A DNA stretch of 64,000 bases from Neofusicoccum parvum (GCA_020912385.1 CP087214.1:2356001-2420000), one strand, 5' to 3'; positions 10,710 through 21,803 are shown, numbered from the stretch's first letter. Numbers and translations are program-made. Notes: generated by a model from the letters alone, not told the origin.

Positions 10710-11525
10710 ATGGATGTCCCAGGCTTTGCCTTGATCACAGGAGCAGCGTCTGGCATCGGACGAGCATGTGCAAAAGGATTTGCGGCCGAGGGCTCTGCCG
10801 GCATCGCCCTACTCGACATCAACGGAGAGGATCTGGCAGCCGTCAAAGCGGAAATTGAGGGCGAAACCACGAAATCAGCACGAAAGCCGTGCCGGGTCAA
10901 CATATATACCATCGACATTTCGAACGAAGAGCAGGTAACCCAGGTTGTCAACAAGGTTGCCCAGGAATTTGGACGCCTCGACTACGTCGTCAACGCTGCT
11001 GGCATCGCGATGAAGCACGAGGGTGGTGCAGCCTTTGTGAAGACCCCCGACTGGCAACGCATCTTCGACATTAACCTGAACGGAACTTTCTATGTTTTCA
11101 GAGCGGCTGCACAGATCATGTTGGAGCAGGAACCGATCCTGTCCTCAATCGATGGCAGGCCGCTGCAGCGCGGTTCCATTGTCAATTTCGGGTCCATCCA
11201 AGCCGTCGTTGGCATTTCGCTTTCGACGGCTTACGCATCGACCAAGCATGCCGTACTTGGGCTCACCCGGACGGCATCGGAAGACTACGCGAGCAAAGGG
11301 TTACGTATCAATGCCATCTGTCCAGGCTACACGGAGACGCCCTTGACGACCAAGAACCCAGCGGTCCTCAAAGCCATGGAGGAGAGGGTGGGAACTGTGG
11401 TACCGATGCAGCGCATGGGCAGCGCTCAGGAAATCGCCGACGGCGTTCTGTATTTGGCCGGGGGAAGGAGCTCTTTTGTGACCGGTTCTGCGCTTATGGT
11501 CGATGGCGGCTATACTTCTAGATGA
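10710..11525 (+). CDS. Short-chain dehydrogenase/reductase (intronless, 271 aa)
   Basis: This is a classical SDR. The cofactor motif TGAASGIG begins near residue 10, and an acidic residue after beta-2 (LLDING) favours NAD(H) over NADP(H). The NAAG motif, the catalytic serine region FGSIQ, the YxxxK pair in YASTK and the CPGYTETPL loop follow, ending in FVTGSALMVDGGYTSR. Its length is standard. It is unlike the multi-exon SDR at 1670-2572 in gene structure, so the two are not a recent duplication. Placed directly after the BVMO and on the same strand, it could supply the ketone by oxidising an alcohol, or act on the hydrolysed product. Confidence 0.92.
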   Translation: MDVPGFALITGAASGIGRACAKGFAAEGSAGIALLDINGEDLAAVKAEIEGETTKSARKPCRVNIYTIDISNEEQVTQVVNKVAQEFGRLDYVVNAAGIAMKHEGGAAFVKTPDWQRIFDINLNGTFYVFRAAAQIMLEQEPILSSIDGRPLQRGSIVNFGSIQAVVGISLSTAYASTKHAVLGLTRTASEDYASKGLRINAICPGYTETPLTTKNPAVLKAMEERVGTVVPMQRMGSAQEIADGVLYLAGGRSSFVTGSALMVDGGYTSR

Positions 11526-12174
11526 AGGGATTTTCTGCGTCTTCGATGTGGTAGATGCTGGGTACGTTTGGAAGAAGTAACGGAATGTACTAAAAGAGTA
11601 ACTGCATCTACATGCGACTGTGTGAAATGGCTCCTCACCCGCCCCTCCCTGTCTGTTCCAAATAAGGGACTAGTCAAATAATATGTTACTTGGAATTTTG
11701 TCATATATGAAGGATTTCATAGCATGATCACAAGAGTGAGAGTGGCATGGTTGAGTTACAGGGTTTGACAAAGTGATGGTGGAACTAAAGTGCGAAGCTA
11801 TTCCCGTATAACAGAGGCCAGAAAGCAGTTGAAGTGCAAACATCAGCGGATCTGATTTATCACATCAGTGACCGGCATTGGAAGGTGCTCTGTCGTTGAC
11901 GTTTTCCTTTTGATCAGCGACCGCTGATAATCAGCATTCCTGGCCCCCATTTAGCCCTGCCCTAAGTGTAACAACTGGCGTTGTGGCGTCCCATAGCAGG
12001 AAGCCACAAATTCGGCCGAGCGAATGACTCAATCATAATGGACCACTAGCAAAAGCGTGGGCCGGTATCTGACAAGCTTTTGCATAAGCGCCGCTGACTG
12101 CCTTCAAATAGCGTCGCCGCTGGCTCCAAAGCCGTGTCTGTCACCTTTGCTTCAAGCTCACTTTTGTTTCAACC
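11526..12174. other. Intergenic, 0.65 kb, no gene seen
   Basis: Nothing beyond short shadow ORFs is visible. It holds the promoter of the DUF3176 gene. Confidence 0.5.
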
Positions 12175-14146
12175 ATGCTGGCTCCTCAACGACGCTCAGA
12201 TAACTCCGACTGGATCCCTCTCCAAACTGTGACCGATGATGGTCGGCAATCTGTGAATCATCGCCATGTCGCATCTGAAGAAAGCAGCCTTATAGACAAA
12301 CCCGTGAAACGCTCGGCGCTCACCACGTTTCGAAGCGGGACCGATCGGCTCTGGGCGTGGGAAATCCTGAGCTGCTGCCTATCCGCTGGCTCCTTGGCCG
12401 CCATCATGGTTACTCTCTTCGTTCACAATGGCCGGCCGTTGCCTCAGTGGCCACATCTTATCACCATCAACTCTCTGATTGCCACTTTCACCGCTATATT
12501 TAAGGCGTCCATGATGATGCCTATTGCAGAAGGTCACTATGGGTACTTGTGTTGGAAGGAACCAATTCTAACAGGAAGCTAGGCATGAGCGAGTTGAAGT
12601 GGTCGTGGTTTCGGAAGCCACGATACTTGAAGGACTTGGATACAATGGACACTGCCAGCAGAGGACCCTGGGGCGCGTTCTTGCTGTTGCTAGGCATGAA
12701 GCCATAGTGAGCCAGTTCAAGGAGTATCTTGCACGTCCAAATGACTGACAAACGCTTTTGTGTGATAGCTTCCTTGCCGGACTCGGTGCTGTCATCACGA
12801 TCGTTGCCCTTGCTGTCGATCCCTTCTCACAACAGATTGTTCAATACTACAATTGTCTGCAACCCGTTCCAAGCCTCACAGCAAGAATCCCGATGACAAA
12901 CAACTACACTGGATATAACCCTCACGTTGGAGCGGGAATCAACGAGCTCGATCCTGGGATGGCAGTTGCGGTGTACACGGGCCTCATGGACCCTCCCGCA
13001 AACACGTCTGTAAGCATTGCTGTGGACTGCCCTACAGGAAACTGCACGTTCCCACACGACAATGGAGCTACACTATCGTCACTTGGAGTCTGCCACGCCT
13101 GTCGTGACATATCCGATCAAATTACCAATATCACGGCCCCAGAGGGAGGTGGTTACAACATGACCTTGCCGTCTGGAGCCACACTTCAGTATGGAAGTTA
13201 CATCGACGCTGTGAACTGCGTTGCATCCTACGACGAGGACGGCCCATTGGTGTTATATTCTTTCGATGCCTTGGTTGTCCGTGAGAAGGGTTATCTGGGT
13301 GCTCGTTGTTCGTTGTATCCCTGTGTGACCACGTACGGATCAAACGTCACTGACTCCGTGTACACCGAGACACGAGTCTCCTCAATCAGACATGATCTTC
13401 CGGTGGATACTTTCACGGACATCCAGCCGTGGTCTATGGCCACGAACCGAACATTGAGAAACGGCAGCTGGCACGACTGCAGCCCATCCCCAACCCAAAC
13501 AGACATGAACGTCGTACCCATCACGCCAAACAAAACAGTTACCAGCCCCGACAACAACTATACAGATATTATGTGGTATCCTGCAGACTGTGTCTATGCT
13601 GTGAATTGGAACGCTTTGAGCGCGTTCCAGAACTTTTTCCACGACATATGGGCGAACCAGACGCTCAGCCGCGTGTACGCAAGTTACTGGAATGTTACGA
13701 CCGGACCGTTATGGCTGCAAGGCCTTTACCGTAATGGAACAGCGAATATGACCACAGTCAATGAGTACATGGAGGGCCTGACAATATCTCTGAGTGCGGC
13801 GATACGAACGAATGGCGACACTGAATCTAATGATTACATGAAGGGAACTGTCATGGCATCGCAGACCTGCATACGAGTTCGATGGGTTTGGATCAGCTTG
13901 CCGGCTTCTCTGTATGCACTGACCGTCGTCTTTATGACTTTGACGGTGCTGCAAACAAAAGACCAGAAGTGGAACGGGCACTGGAAGTCGTCAGCTGTTG
14001 CTCTACTATTCCACGGATTTGACGCAGACACTAGACGAGAACTGGGAGCTATGCATGATAAAAGTGGGATGTACGAAACGGCAGAACATGTCAAGGTGCA
14101 TTTGCAATTTGAAGACGGAGGCTGGTCGTTTGTGAGGAATAGATAA
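12175..14146 (+). CDS. DUF3176 family membrane protein (3 exons, 619 aa)
   Basis: Exons are 12175..12532, 12583..12706 and 12769..14146. Intron 1 has a weak donor (GTCACT) but a good CTAAC branch site, and it alone preserves phase; intron 2 uses GTGAGC/GATAG. The family signature is clear: WAWEILSCCLSAGSLAAIM (first membrane segment), LPQWPHLITINSLIATF (second), then MSELKWSW, DTASRGPWGAFLLL and a third segment AVITIVALAVDPFSQQ. A large Asn-glycosylatable ectodomain follows, with paired cysteines, and a last membrane segment lies near WVWISLPASLYALTVVF. The function of the family is unknown. The gene lies about 530 bp upstream of a HET-domain gene on the same strand. Confidence 0.85.
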
Positions 14147-14679
14147 CTTCGTATTTCGAGTTTATTGGGATACAGTTATTTTCCGTACAAGGTTGCAACT
14201 CCATATCTGATGGTTGGACAGTGCGCCAGAATCTACTGCGTGCTCTCAATTGTCCATAAGATGCCGCTGACGTGCCTCCTCGATTTTGCGCCACAGCTGC
14301 AGTCTGCGGCTCAAGATGTTATTGTTATGCACTAGCCCTAGAGCTCTATAAGCGGAACCTATGACAGCGAGCATCGGAGATAGGCAATCCGTTATTCGGC
14401 ATTCGGATTCGCCCTATCGGAGTTTGCCGATAAGGCAACAGAGTTCTGGTCCTGAAGTCGGCCCCCAAGCCGTATGTGAGGGAGGGGGAGCCAACGACAG
14501 ACTGCGAAACGCGTCTGCCAAGCTCCGCAGGCGCTCTTAGCCCCCGCTTGTTTTATCCAGGGAACGATTCCTTTGAGTGCACTTCCCATCCTTTTCAGAT
14601 CCCGAAGCCCGTGAGACGAGGCTGAAGACAGCCCCTCTCCCGCTTGCACAACAATGCTCGGTACTTCCAGTCAACGACG
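14147..14679. other. Intergenic, 0.5 kb, no gene seen
   Basis: Promoter space for HET gene 1. The HET frame stays open for 36 nt upstream of its ATG, but only from a TTG codon. Confidence 0.5.
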
Positions 14680-16767
14680 ATGGCCGCCATCCCCGAGTTC
14701 GCCTACCGGCCGCTGGACGAGGCGCGCAACGAAATCCGCGTGATCTCATTCCTGAGGCCCCACGATCCTGCCGCCCCCACGCCTGTGTCTCCCGAGCATG
14801 CTGAGCTCGTGCGCTGCACTCTGGAGCACGTCTCGCTAAACGAGCGGTTGAACGACTACGAGAACTTTGTCGCGTCGTCGCCGCCACTGTCCCGTCGCAA
14901 CAGCTACGACATCTGGCACACCGAGACCAACAACCGCTACCGGTCTAGCAGTCCACGAGGGGGCGCCGACACGCCGCCGGACCGCGCATCTGCCCATCCA
15001 CGCTACCACCGCTTTGCCTGGGGCGACTACGGCGCCTTGAGCTACACTTGGGGCGATCAGTCGCAAAAGCGGCCTATTCTGCTCAACGACACGGTTGTCC
15101 ATGTCGGCCGCAATCTCGAGGCGGCTCTGCGCCGTTTCGTCCGATACCCAGACTATGCCGACGGGTTGAAGCTGTGGGTCGATGCCATCTGCATCAACCA
15201 GCGGGACCTGCAGGAACGCAGCCGCCAAGTCCGCCGCATGGGCAACATCTTCAGCAGTGCTCTGCTTGTCACCATCTGGCTGGGGGAGCTGCCCAAGGTT
15301 GAGGCAGATGGCGACGCCGCCGGCATGGTGGCGTTGCAGGCGCTCGTCTCGCGTTGTCTGGACGATTCCACCACCAAGCAAGCCGTTGAGAAGACTCTCC
15401 AAGATCCCCAGATCAGCTCTGCGCTCCGAGTTGCCGTTGAGCGACTCGTGAACGTCGCGTATTGGACAAGAACGTGGATCATCCAGGAGAAGTGCCTGGG
15501 CCCCTTCAACGCATCGCTGCTATTTGGCCCGTACGTCTTCAGCCTGATCCCGCTGCGTAACTTCCTTGCCTGTGCAAACAACATTGCCGGTGCCATCAAG
15601 ACCAGAGAGAAGGCATGGCAGATTTTGAAGCTGATGGAGCTTGCCGTGCGTCACCAAGAGCGCCTGCCCCTCGGCAACGGCGACGAAGATCGAAAGAAGG
15701 CTGACATGGATGACCTCGGCTTGCTTCTTATGCTGGGCAGACTGGCGCAGACAACAGATCCCAGGGACAAGCTCTACGGATTGATGGGCATGATTCCACG
15801 CTACGTGACCCAGCACATCGAGCCCGACTACTCAGCGCCCGTCGAAACGGTCTTCTCAGACTTCGGCCGCGCTCTGATCCAGGGCTTCAACAACCTCAAC
15901 ATGGTCTTGACTGGCAACTCACCTTCCGCCTTCAACGTCCCCAGCTGGGTGCCCGACCTCACCGACCTCTGGGACCCGCATCTGTGGAGCACCGACTGCA
16001 ACGCCACTCCCGGCACGCAGCCGCGCTTCTCCGTCACGGACAACGGCCGCACGCTCGTCGTCCAGGGCTTCAAATGCGACGTCGTCGACAGCACCGCGCC
16101 GCAGCTCGGCTGGACCGGCGGCGCCCTCAGCGTGCAGCAGCCCGCCCTGCAGCCGCTCCACGCCACCGCGCCGCCGCCCGGCGCCGACCTCAAGACGGCC
16201 ATCGTGCGCACCATCCACCGGCACGCCACGCTCGACTGCCACGCCGGCGCCACCGTGCTCGACATCCCCTGGCTCGACGACGCCGACGCCGACGACGACG
16301 ATGACGACGCGCGCACGCAGCTGCTCCTCGCCCGCGGCTGGGGCCCCGTGCTCGCCCACGCCAACCTCGCCGACTTCCACCGCTTCCGCGCCCAGCTCGA
16401 CGCCCACTGGCGGCCGTGGGGCCGGGCGTTCCGGTCGTTCTTCCCACCGGCCGCGGACGTGCCGGTCTGCGCGCGGCCGGCCGAGTTCGTCGCCGCGCTG
16501 GAGAGGCACCAGGGCATCGTGTACCCGACGCTGACCACGCGCCGCGGCCTGTTCGGCACGAGCATCCACGCCGGCCGCCCGGGCGACGTCGTCGCGGTGG
16601 TTCCGGGGTGCTACGCGCCTGTGCTTTTGAGGCCGAGGAGGGCGGAGGCCGGCGGGGAGGTGTTCGAGGCGGTGTCGCACTGCTATGTGGAGGGGTTGAT
16701 GCGCGGGGAGGCGATGGGCTGGCTGGAGGGCGGGGAGGGCGTGCTGGAGGATTTGCGGATTGTTTGA
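14680..16767 (+). CDS. HET-domain protein 1 (intronless, 695 aa)
   Basis: It belongs to the heterokaryon-incompatibility family, whose HET domain triggers cell death when fungal individuals with different alleles fuse; the role here is inferred from family. Domain blocks in order are GALSYTWGD (near residue 117), LWVDAICINQ (near 166), VTIWLGE, and YWTRTWIIQE (near 265), followed by DPRDKLYGLMGM. The C-terminal region contains an aspartate run (DDADADDDDDD, near residue 535) and ends with the usual block GDVVAVVPG...HCYVEGLMRGE. The ATG at 14680 gives MAAIPEFAYRPLDE. The C-terminal third has high GC and alanine, unlike the HET domain itself. Recognition partner and allele class cannot be told from one genome. 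Confidence 0.92.
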   Translation: MAAIPEFAYRPLDEARNEIRVISFLRPHDPAAPTPVSPEHAELVRCTLEHVSLNERLNDYENFVASSPPLSRRNSYDIWHTETNNRYRSSSPRGGADTPPDRASAHPRYHRFAWGDYGALSYTWGDQSQKRPILLNDTVVHVGRNLEAALRRFVRYPDYADGLKLWVDAICINQRDLQERSRQVRRMGNIFSSALLVTIWLGELPKVEADGDAAGMVALQALVSRCLDDSTTKQAVEKTLQDPQISSALRVAVERLVNVAYWTRTWIIQEKCLGPFNASLLFGPYVFSLIPLRNFLACANNIAGAIKTREKAWQILKLMELAVRHQERLPLGNGDEDRKKADMDDLGLLLMLGRLAQTTDPRDKLYGLMGMIPRYVTQHIEPDYSAPVETVFSDFGRALIQGFNNLNMVLTGNSPSAFNVPSWVPDLTDLWDPHLWSTDCNATPGTQPRFSVTDNGRTLVVQGFKCDVVDSTAPQLGWTGGALSVQQPALQPLHATAPPPGADLKTAIVRTIHRHATLDCHAGATVLDIPWLDDADADDDDDDARTQLLLARGWGPVLAHANLADFHRFRAQLDAHWRPWGRAFRSFFPPAADVPVCARPAEFVAALERHQGIVYPTLTTRRGLFGTSIHAGRPGDVVAVVPGCYAPVLLRPRRAEAGGEVFEAVSHCYVEGLMRGEAMGWLEGGEGVLEDLRIV

Positions 16768-18071
16768 AGGAAGGATCGGGGTGATGAAGATCTGCGGATC
16801 TTGGGTGGCAATGCTGCGAAGTGATGACCTCACGGATCCATTTACATTTTGTGGAAATTGGAGAGTTGGGCAATGGTTGGTTAACTTTGAACTACGTAAG
16901 TTTGTGCCTCGCTTGCATCCAAACACAGACACGGAGTTTGGCCAACAGTGTGCTGAACCTCATGTCAGAATTGGACGCTCATATAAATAAGTAAGAAGGC
17001 GAGAATTTTCACGAGGACTGACAGCTTTGACGCGCGTCCTTCCGACTGGCTGAAGTGTGGCTTCGGCTTTGCGCCTTTTCCGTGCTCAGGGGAACGATCA
17101 CCGCATGTGGCGTAAAGGGCTCAAGGCGATGCTAGGGCGAGGCTCCGTAGGCGTGGCCCGAATGCGGAGAAAATTGCTTTAGTGTGGGGGAGCGGTGAAG
17201 TGGAGAGCGTGGCGCTGGTCACCACCCGGCACTTGGTGGCCTGAAACAACGGCTGTATATCTCGTCCGCAAACATTCCAACCAGAAACCACCGAGTGGAA
17301 TAAAGCAGAAACGCATGCCAGACTGAGTATTCATGTCTGTAAAGAGTGCATGTTTACGTTACAGATTTCCCCTCGCAATGATTTTTGCGCTCCTGATCGG
17401 CACCTGCTAAGAGCAACGATGCGAAGAAGGAATGAAGCGGCTGACAGCTGGCAAGCTATAAAGAGCCGCCACGTGGGCCGAGAGAGGAAGCCGAGGAACC
17501 AGGAACCAGTCCCAGGAGAGGCTGATTGCCGGTTCCGGGGCAGTCTCGGCCAGAAGCGTTGAGAACCGGGTGGCTACAGAGGCGGGAGCTAGCCCGATAC
17601 GGCCATCTCAGCTACGCCCCAGCAGCCACGCCCGGCCGCTATGCCCCATCCATTTTCCGAGGCTGAGAAAAAGAGCCCACCGCTGGCCGGAGTCGCCGCC
17701 AAGTTGACTCGACAGGGATTCTGCTGCTCTATCTCCATGTATGGCCATACGCGTCCTCGGCTGATGCAGTGCAGCTATATGCCTCTGGTGGCGTCTCGAG
17801 ACTATGCCCGCACGTCTCCCAGGGCTCGAGGCGCCGCCACAGTTGCTCTACGGCTGAATTAGCACCACGATGCAGGCAAATCTCCATTCCAGACACACTG
17901 TAGATCGCAGCCTCAGGTGGCCGCCGGGCTGGTGGCGCTTCGAGGCTGTCAAGAGACCGGCCATCTGAGAAGCACGGCGACAATATAAATACTTCCCTCA
18001 GCGCGTGTGAGCTCTTTCTACAGGGCCAGATCCACAGCAATCGCCGACTGCATTCCTACAACTGCGACAAA
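16768..18071. other. Intergenic, 1.3 kb, no gene seen
   Basis: Only short ORFs without motifs are present. The right end is the promoter of the GLEYA gene. Confidence 0.5.
17984..17990 (+). promoter_or_regulatory. TATA-like box of the GLEYA gene
   Basis: TATAAAT lies 82-88 bp upstream of the ATG at 18072, a normal spacing for a fungal TATA element. Confidence 0.45.
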
Positions 18072-19538
18072 ATGCGTTATTCCCCTCTGTTGCTTCTCCC
18101 ACTGGCGGTCTCGGCCTCACCTCAGGTCAAGAAGGACCTGGGCTCCGTCGCCAAGAACCTGTTCTGTGTCCTCAACAACGATGTCATCACCGCGCTCAAG
18201 GCGCAATCGACGGCCACCAGCTACTGCAGCAGCTATCTCTCGATTGCCACCAAGACTTTGTATGTTGCAATCCTTCGACACCGGCGGTCCCTGTTGACTT
18301 ACAATGGCAAAGCTCTACCACCTCCACAGTGACTCCCACGAGCGTCCATGTCACGACGACTGCAACTGTCACTGGGGATGCGTATATCACCACCGAGACT
18401 GCCACGGAGACTACGGTATGAAGCACCTGCCATCCTCTGAAGTTTTGCAACGAACTGACCGTCATTCCAAAGTCCACCGACCTTCATGTTCCTGAGACCG
18501 TCACTGAGGTAAGTCTTCCGCATTGAGCACTGCGACTGGCGACTGACTCCCAACAGACGGACACGGCAACGGTGACTTCCACCACATCCACTGTCACGCT
18601 CACTTGCTTGAGCTCTGCGTACACGGCCTCCACGGCGGCAGCAAACAAGAAGCGAGGCGCTGTGCAGAAGCCGACCTGCTTGCCGACGAGCTGGGCTGCT
18701 TCCGCCATCTCCAGCGCCTGCTCCTGCCTGAGCATTCCGACGCCCTCGACCACCACCACTCTCACAACCACCCTCGTGCCTGGAACTGTGACCGATACCG
18801 CCACTCAAACCCTGACCCCGACTTCGACGAGGTAAGCGACTGATGAAGCTGCCGGTGTTCTGGGAGTTTGCTAACTTCAGAAGCACCGTCACGACCACCG
18901 AGACTTCGACGAACACCATCACGGACTACTCGACCACTACGACCACCACCACCACCACCGTCTATGCCACAGCAACGACTATATCTACAGGAGGTCTGTC
19001 GTACCGCAAATACACGCACAGCTACAACGCGGACTCGAGCAGCAGCGGCTTCACCCCCTCATACTTCAAGACGGCCTCGGTCGACTTCAGCGGGTCGTCG
19101 GTCCAGAACCTTGACTTCTCCACACCGAACTGGCCTTCCGGCTCCACGTACCTCACATTTGACAGCCACTATTTTCAGTCTTCCCAGGCTGCCATTCTCC
19201 TGCAAGGGTTCTTCGTCGCGCAGGCCACCGGCACATACACCATCTCGACGTCGTCGAGTTACATTGATAACTATGGTTATCTGTGGACCGGAGATGCTGC
19301 TTACAGCTGGGCCGACAATACCGCCGCTTATGCGGCCACCAGGACGGGTGCAGGTTACTATGGAGGGAGCACTTCCATCACGATGAATGCCGGTGATGCC
19401 ATCCCTATGACGTGGCTCTGGGCAAATGGCGGCGGTGTTGGACGGTCGCACTTTGTCATCACCACCCCGAGTGGCTCGTCGGTCAGCGACACCACGGGGT
19501 ACTTTGCGTCGGCGTGCAGCTCTACCGTCTTCACATAG
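18072..19538 (+). CDS. Secreted GLEYA-domain adhesin (5 exons, 419 aa)
   Basis: Exons are 18072..18259, 18313..18415, 18473..18508, 18557..18831 and 18881..19538; all junction phases close. Residues 1-17 form a signal peptide (MRYSPLLLLPLAVSASP). A Thr/Ser/Val-rich segment follows, rich in O-glycosylation sites and split over exons 2-5, with a cysteine-containing island (TCLPTSW...SACSCL). The C-terminal half is a GLEYA/PA14-like carbohydrate-binding fold: GFFVAQATGTYTIS, then DNYGYLWTGDAAYSW and a final glycine-rich strand region. Such proteins bind sugars on cell walls or hosts. No GPI-anchor signal or transmembrane tail is visible at the end (ACSSTVFT), so it is probably released or held by the wall. 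A TATA box lies at 17984. Confidence 0.87.
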
Positions 19539-20303
19539 ATCAATGCTGGGTCCGTAGTATCCTAGACATCTATAAGATAGTATGACACTTGATGTCGTTG
19601 AGTAGTTATGATTTATTTAAAGGAAGTTCCTTACCCTGCCCTGTTGATACATGCAGTAAACATCTCAGGAGTCCGAGCAGCCTTGATCAGTGCGTAGTTG
19701 TTGGTACCGATAAGGCTGCTAAAATGGCTGTACTCACACATCGCAACTCACGATGGCATGCACTTCAAAGGAATGCTGCACCCCGAGACTTTGAGATTCA
19801 GAATTCTTGAAAGATACGAACAGCACTCGTATGGGTTCTCTAAGGCTCATTGACACGCCTACAGACTTCATGGTGATTACTAGGATTACCGGTGTACTGG
19901 AAAGGCTTAGGTATACAATGTGAGCTCTTGTCAGGTAGCTTCCGTGCTCCAACTCACATGCTTCCAGATTTTCGTTGAAGCAGGCGCTGCGAAGCCGCGA
20001 GACCAGCCGAAACCCAACCGGTTCTCCAATTGGACCATGGCTAACCCTAACCGTAGATTATGTATTCCCTATTTGGCAATGCGGATGCGAGGAGCCATCA
20101 AAGGCAGTTTGAGGTCTTGGCAACTGGGGACATTACTCGCGTGTGAGCAAACCCCGCTTGGTGGGGTGACACTCTCACGACAGCAGCGAACACCATACGA
20201 CATCTGATGACGCATTCCAGAACCATCCACCCGTCGCTCTTATGGATCAGCCATCTTCGTCTCAGCCGGCGTCCCCGGCTGTCCCTCTCCATCCCGTGAT
20301 CCC
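19539..20303. other. Intergenic, 0.77 kb, no gene seen
   Basis: It holds the 3' region of the adhesin gene and the promoter of the fumarate reductase gene. Two telomere-like CCCTAA units occur near 20042; too short to mean much. Confidence 0.5.
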
Positions 20304-21803
20304 ATGCCTGGCAGAAGGATATTCCTCCTGCTGCTCGCCCTCACCTTCTTCGTCCCTCTGCTTTCCATGCTCTACAACCGCCTCATGACCACAATGACGC
20401 ACACAGCACCCGCCTCCTCGGCCAAGCACGCCATCGTCGTCGGCTCGGGCCTCGCCGGTCTCTCCGCCTCCTCGACGCTCCTCTCGCACCACCACCCCGT
20501 CACGCTCCTCGAGCGCCTGCCCAAGCCGGGCGGCAACAGCATCAAAGCCTCGTCGGGCATCAACGGCGCGCCGACGCGCTTCCAGCCCGGCCCCGACGAC
20601 GACTTCTACGACGACACGGTGCGGTCCGCCGGGCCGGCGCTGTCGACCCTGCGCGCGCAGCGCGAGGCCCTGATCCGCACGCTCACGCAGCGGAGCAAGG
20701 ACGCGGTGTACTGGCTCGCGGACGACAAGGGCGTCGACCTCAGCAAGGTCGCGCAGCTGGGCGGCCACTCGCGCGCCCGCACCCACCGCGGCGCCGGCCA
20801 GACGCCGCCCGGCGCCGCCATCGTGACCACGCTGCTGAAGGAGCTGAACGCCGACCCGAACTTCACGCTGCTCGCCAACTCGACCGTCACCAGGGTTCTG
20901 CAGGACGGCGAAGGCGCCGTCACTGGCGTGGAGTACACGAGCGCGGAGGGCGACAGGAAGGAGATTCATGGCCCCGTCGTCTTTGCGACTGGAGGCTTTG
21001 CGGGCGACTCCAAGGGCATGCTGAAGCAGTATCGTCCCGATCTCGGCGGCTTCCCGTCGACGAATGAGGCGTGGCCCGGCAGTGCGCCGCTGCTTACGGC
21101 CGTTGGAGCGCAGATGGTCGATATGGAGATGGTGCAGGTGCATCCCACAGGATTCGTGGATCCGAAGGAGCCTGCCAAAGTAGTCAAGTTCCTCGCGGCG
21201 GAGGTGCTGAGGGGGGAGGGCGGCTTGATGATGAGGGATGGGAAAAGATTCGTGAATGAGCTGGAGACGAGGCAGCATGTTACGGACAAGATCATGGAGG
21301 TGCAACCTGAAGAGCTGGACGGCGTGAAGCAGTGGGATGTTAAGGTTGTGCTTGATGAGGGCGCGTACCAGGCGGCGAAGAGTCACATTGATTTTTATCT
21401 TTGGAAGGGGCTAATGCAGAAAACCACGGTCGCGGAACTCGGCAGTGACGATACTCTCAAAGTCGTTCAGGAGTTCGCAGACGCCGCGGCGGGAAAGACG
21501 GTTGATCCACTTGGGCGGAATTCATTCGGGCACTGGGAACTGAAAGACGTGACGCCGGAGACGGTCGTTTATGTGGGGAGAGTGACACCCGTAGTGCACT
21601 TCACAATGGGTGGCGTGGTCATCAACGAAAAGGCGCAGCTGCTGAATAAGGAGGGCGGGCTCATCCCGGGCGTCTGGGCTGCGGGTGAGGTCAGTGGAGG
21701 CATACATGGTGCGAATAGATTGGGAGGGAGTTCGTTGTTGGAATGCGTTGTGTTTGGGCGGATTGCGGGCGAGCAGGCTGCGGAGAGCTTGCGTAGGGAG
21801 TAG
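20304..21803 (+). CDS. Soluble FAD-dependent fumarate reductase, Osm1/Frd1 type (intronless, 499 aa)
   Basis: It reduces fumarate to succinate using reduced flavin and helps reoxidise FADH2 under low oxygen, by family. The N terminus (IFLLLLALTFFVPLLSML) is a hydrophobic signal or anchor, as in yeast Osm1, which is targeted to the ER or mitochondria. The FAD motif GSGLAGLSAS is near residue 48, followed by LLERLPKPGGNSIKASSGING. The active-site block is ATGGFAGDSKGML and MVQVHPTGF; the end reads GGIHGANRLGGSSLLECVVFGR. Length matches the yeast enzymes, and no cytochrome b5 domain is fused at the C terminus. The neighbouring genes do not suggest a pathway. Confidence 0.92.
   Translation: MPGRRIFLLLLALTFFVPLLSMLYNRLMTTMTHTAPASSAKHAIVVGSGLAGLSASSTLLSHHHPVTLLERLPKPGGNSIKASSGINGAPTRFQPGPDDDFYDDTVRSAGPALSTLRAQREALIRTLTQRSKDAVYWLADDKGVDLSKVAQLGGHSRARTHRGAGQTPPGAAIVTTLLKELNADPNFTLLANSTVTRVLQDGEGAVTGVEYTSAEGDRKEIHGPVVFATGGFAGDSKGMLKQYRPDLGGFPSTNEAWPGSAPLLTAVGAQMVDMEMVQVHPTGFVDPKEPAKVVKFLAAEVLRGEGGLMMRDGKRFVNELETRQHVTDKIMEVQPEELDGVKQWDVKVVLDEGAYQAAKSHIDFYLWKGLMQKTTVAELGSDDTLKVVQEFADAAAGKTVDPLGRNSFGHWELKDVTPETVVYVGRVTPVVHFTMGGVVINEKAQLLNKEGGLIPGVWAAGEVSGGIHGANRLGGSSLLECVVFGRIAGEQAAESLRRE

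Noticed and set aside
14644..14679. Upstream extension of HET protein 1
   Set aside because: It begins with TTG, not ATG; the first ATG is at 14680 and all homologous blocks lie after it.
15919..16932. Long minus-strand open frame over the 3' half of HET gene 1
   Set aside because: Antisense shadow of alanine-rich, GC-rich coding DNA; no motif.
20040..20056. Two telomere-like CCCTAA units
   Set aside because: Only two copies, in ordinary intergenic DNA; expected by chance and no sign of a chromosome end.
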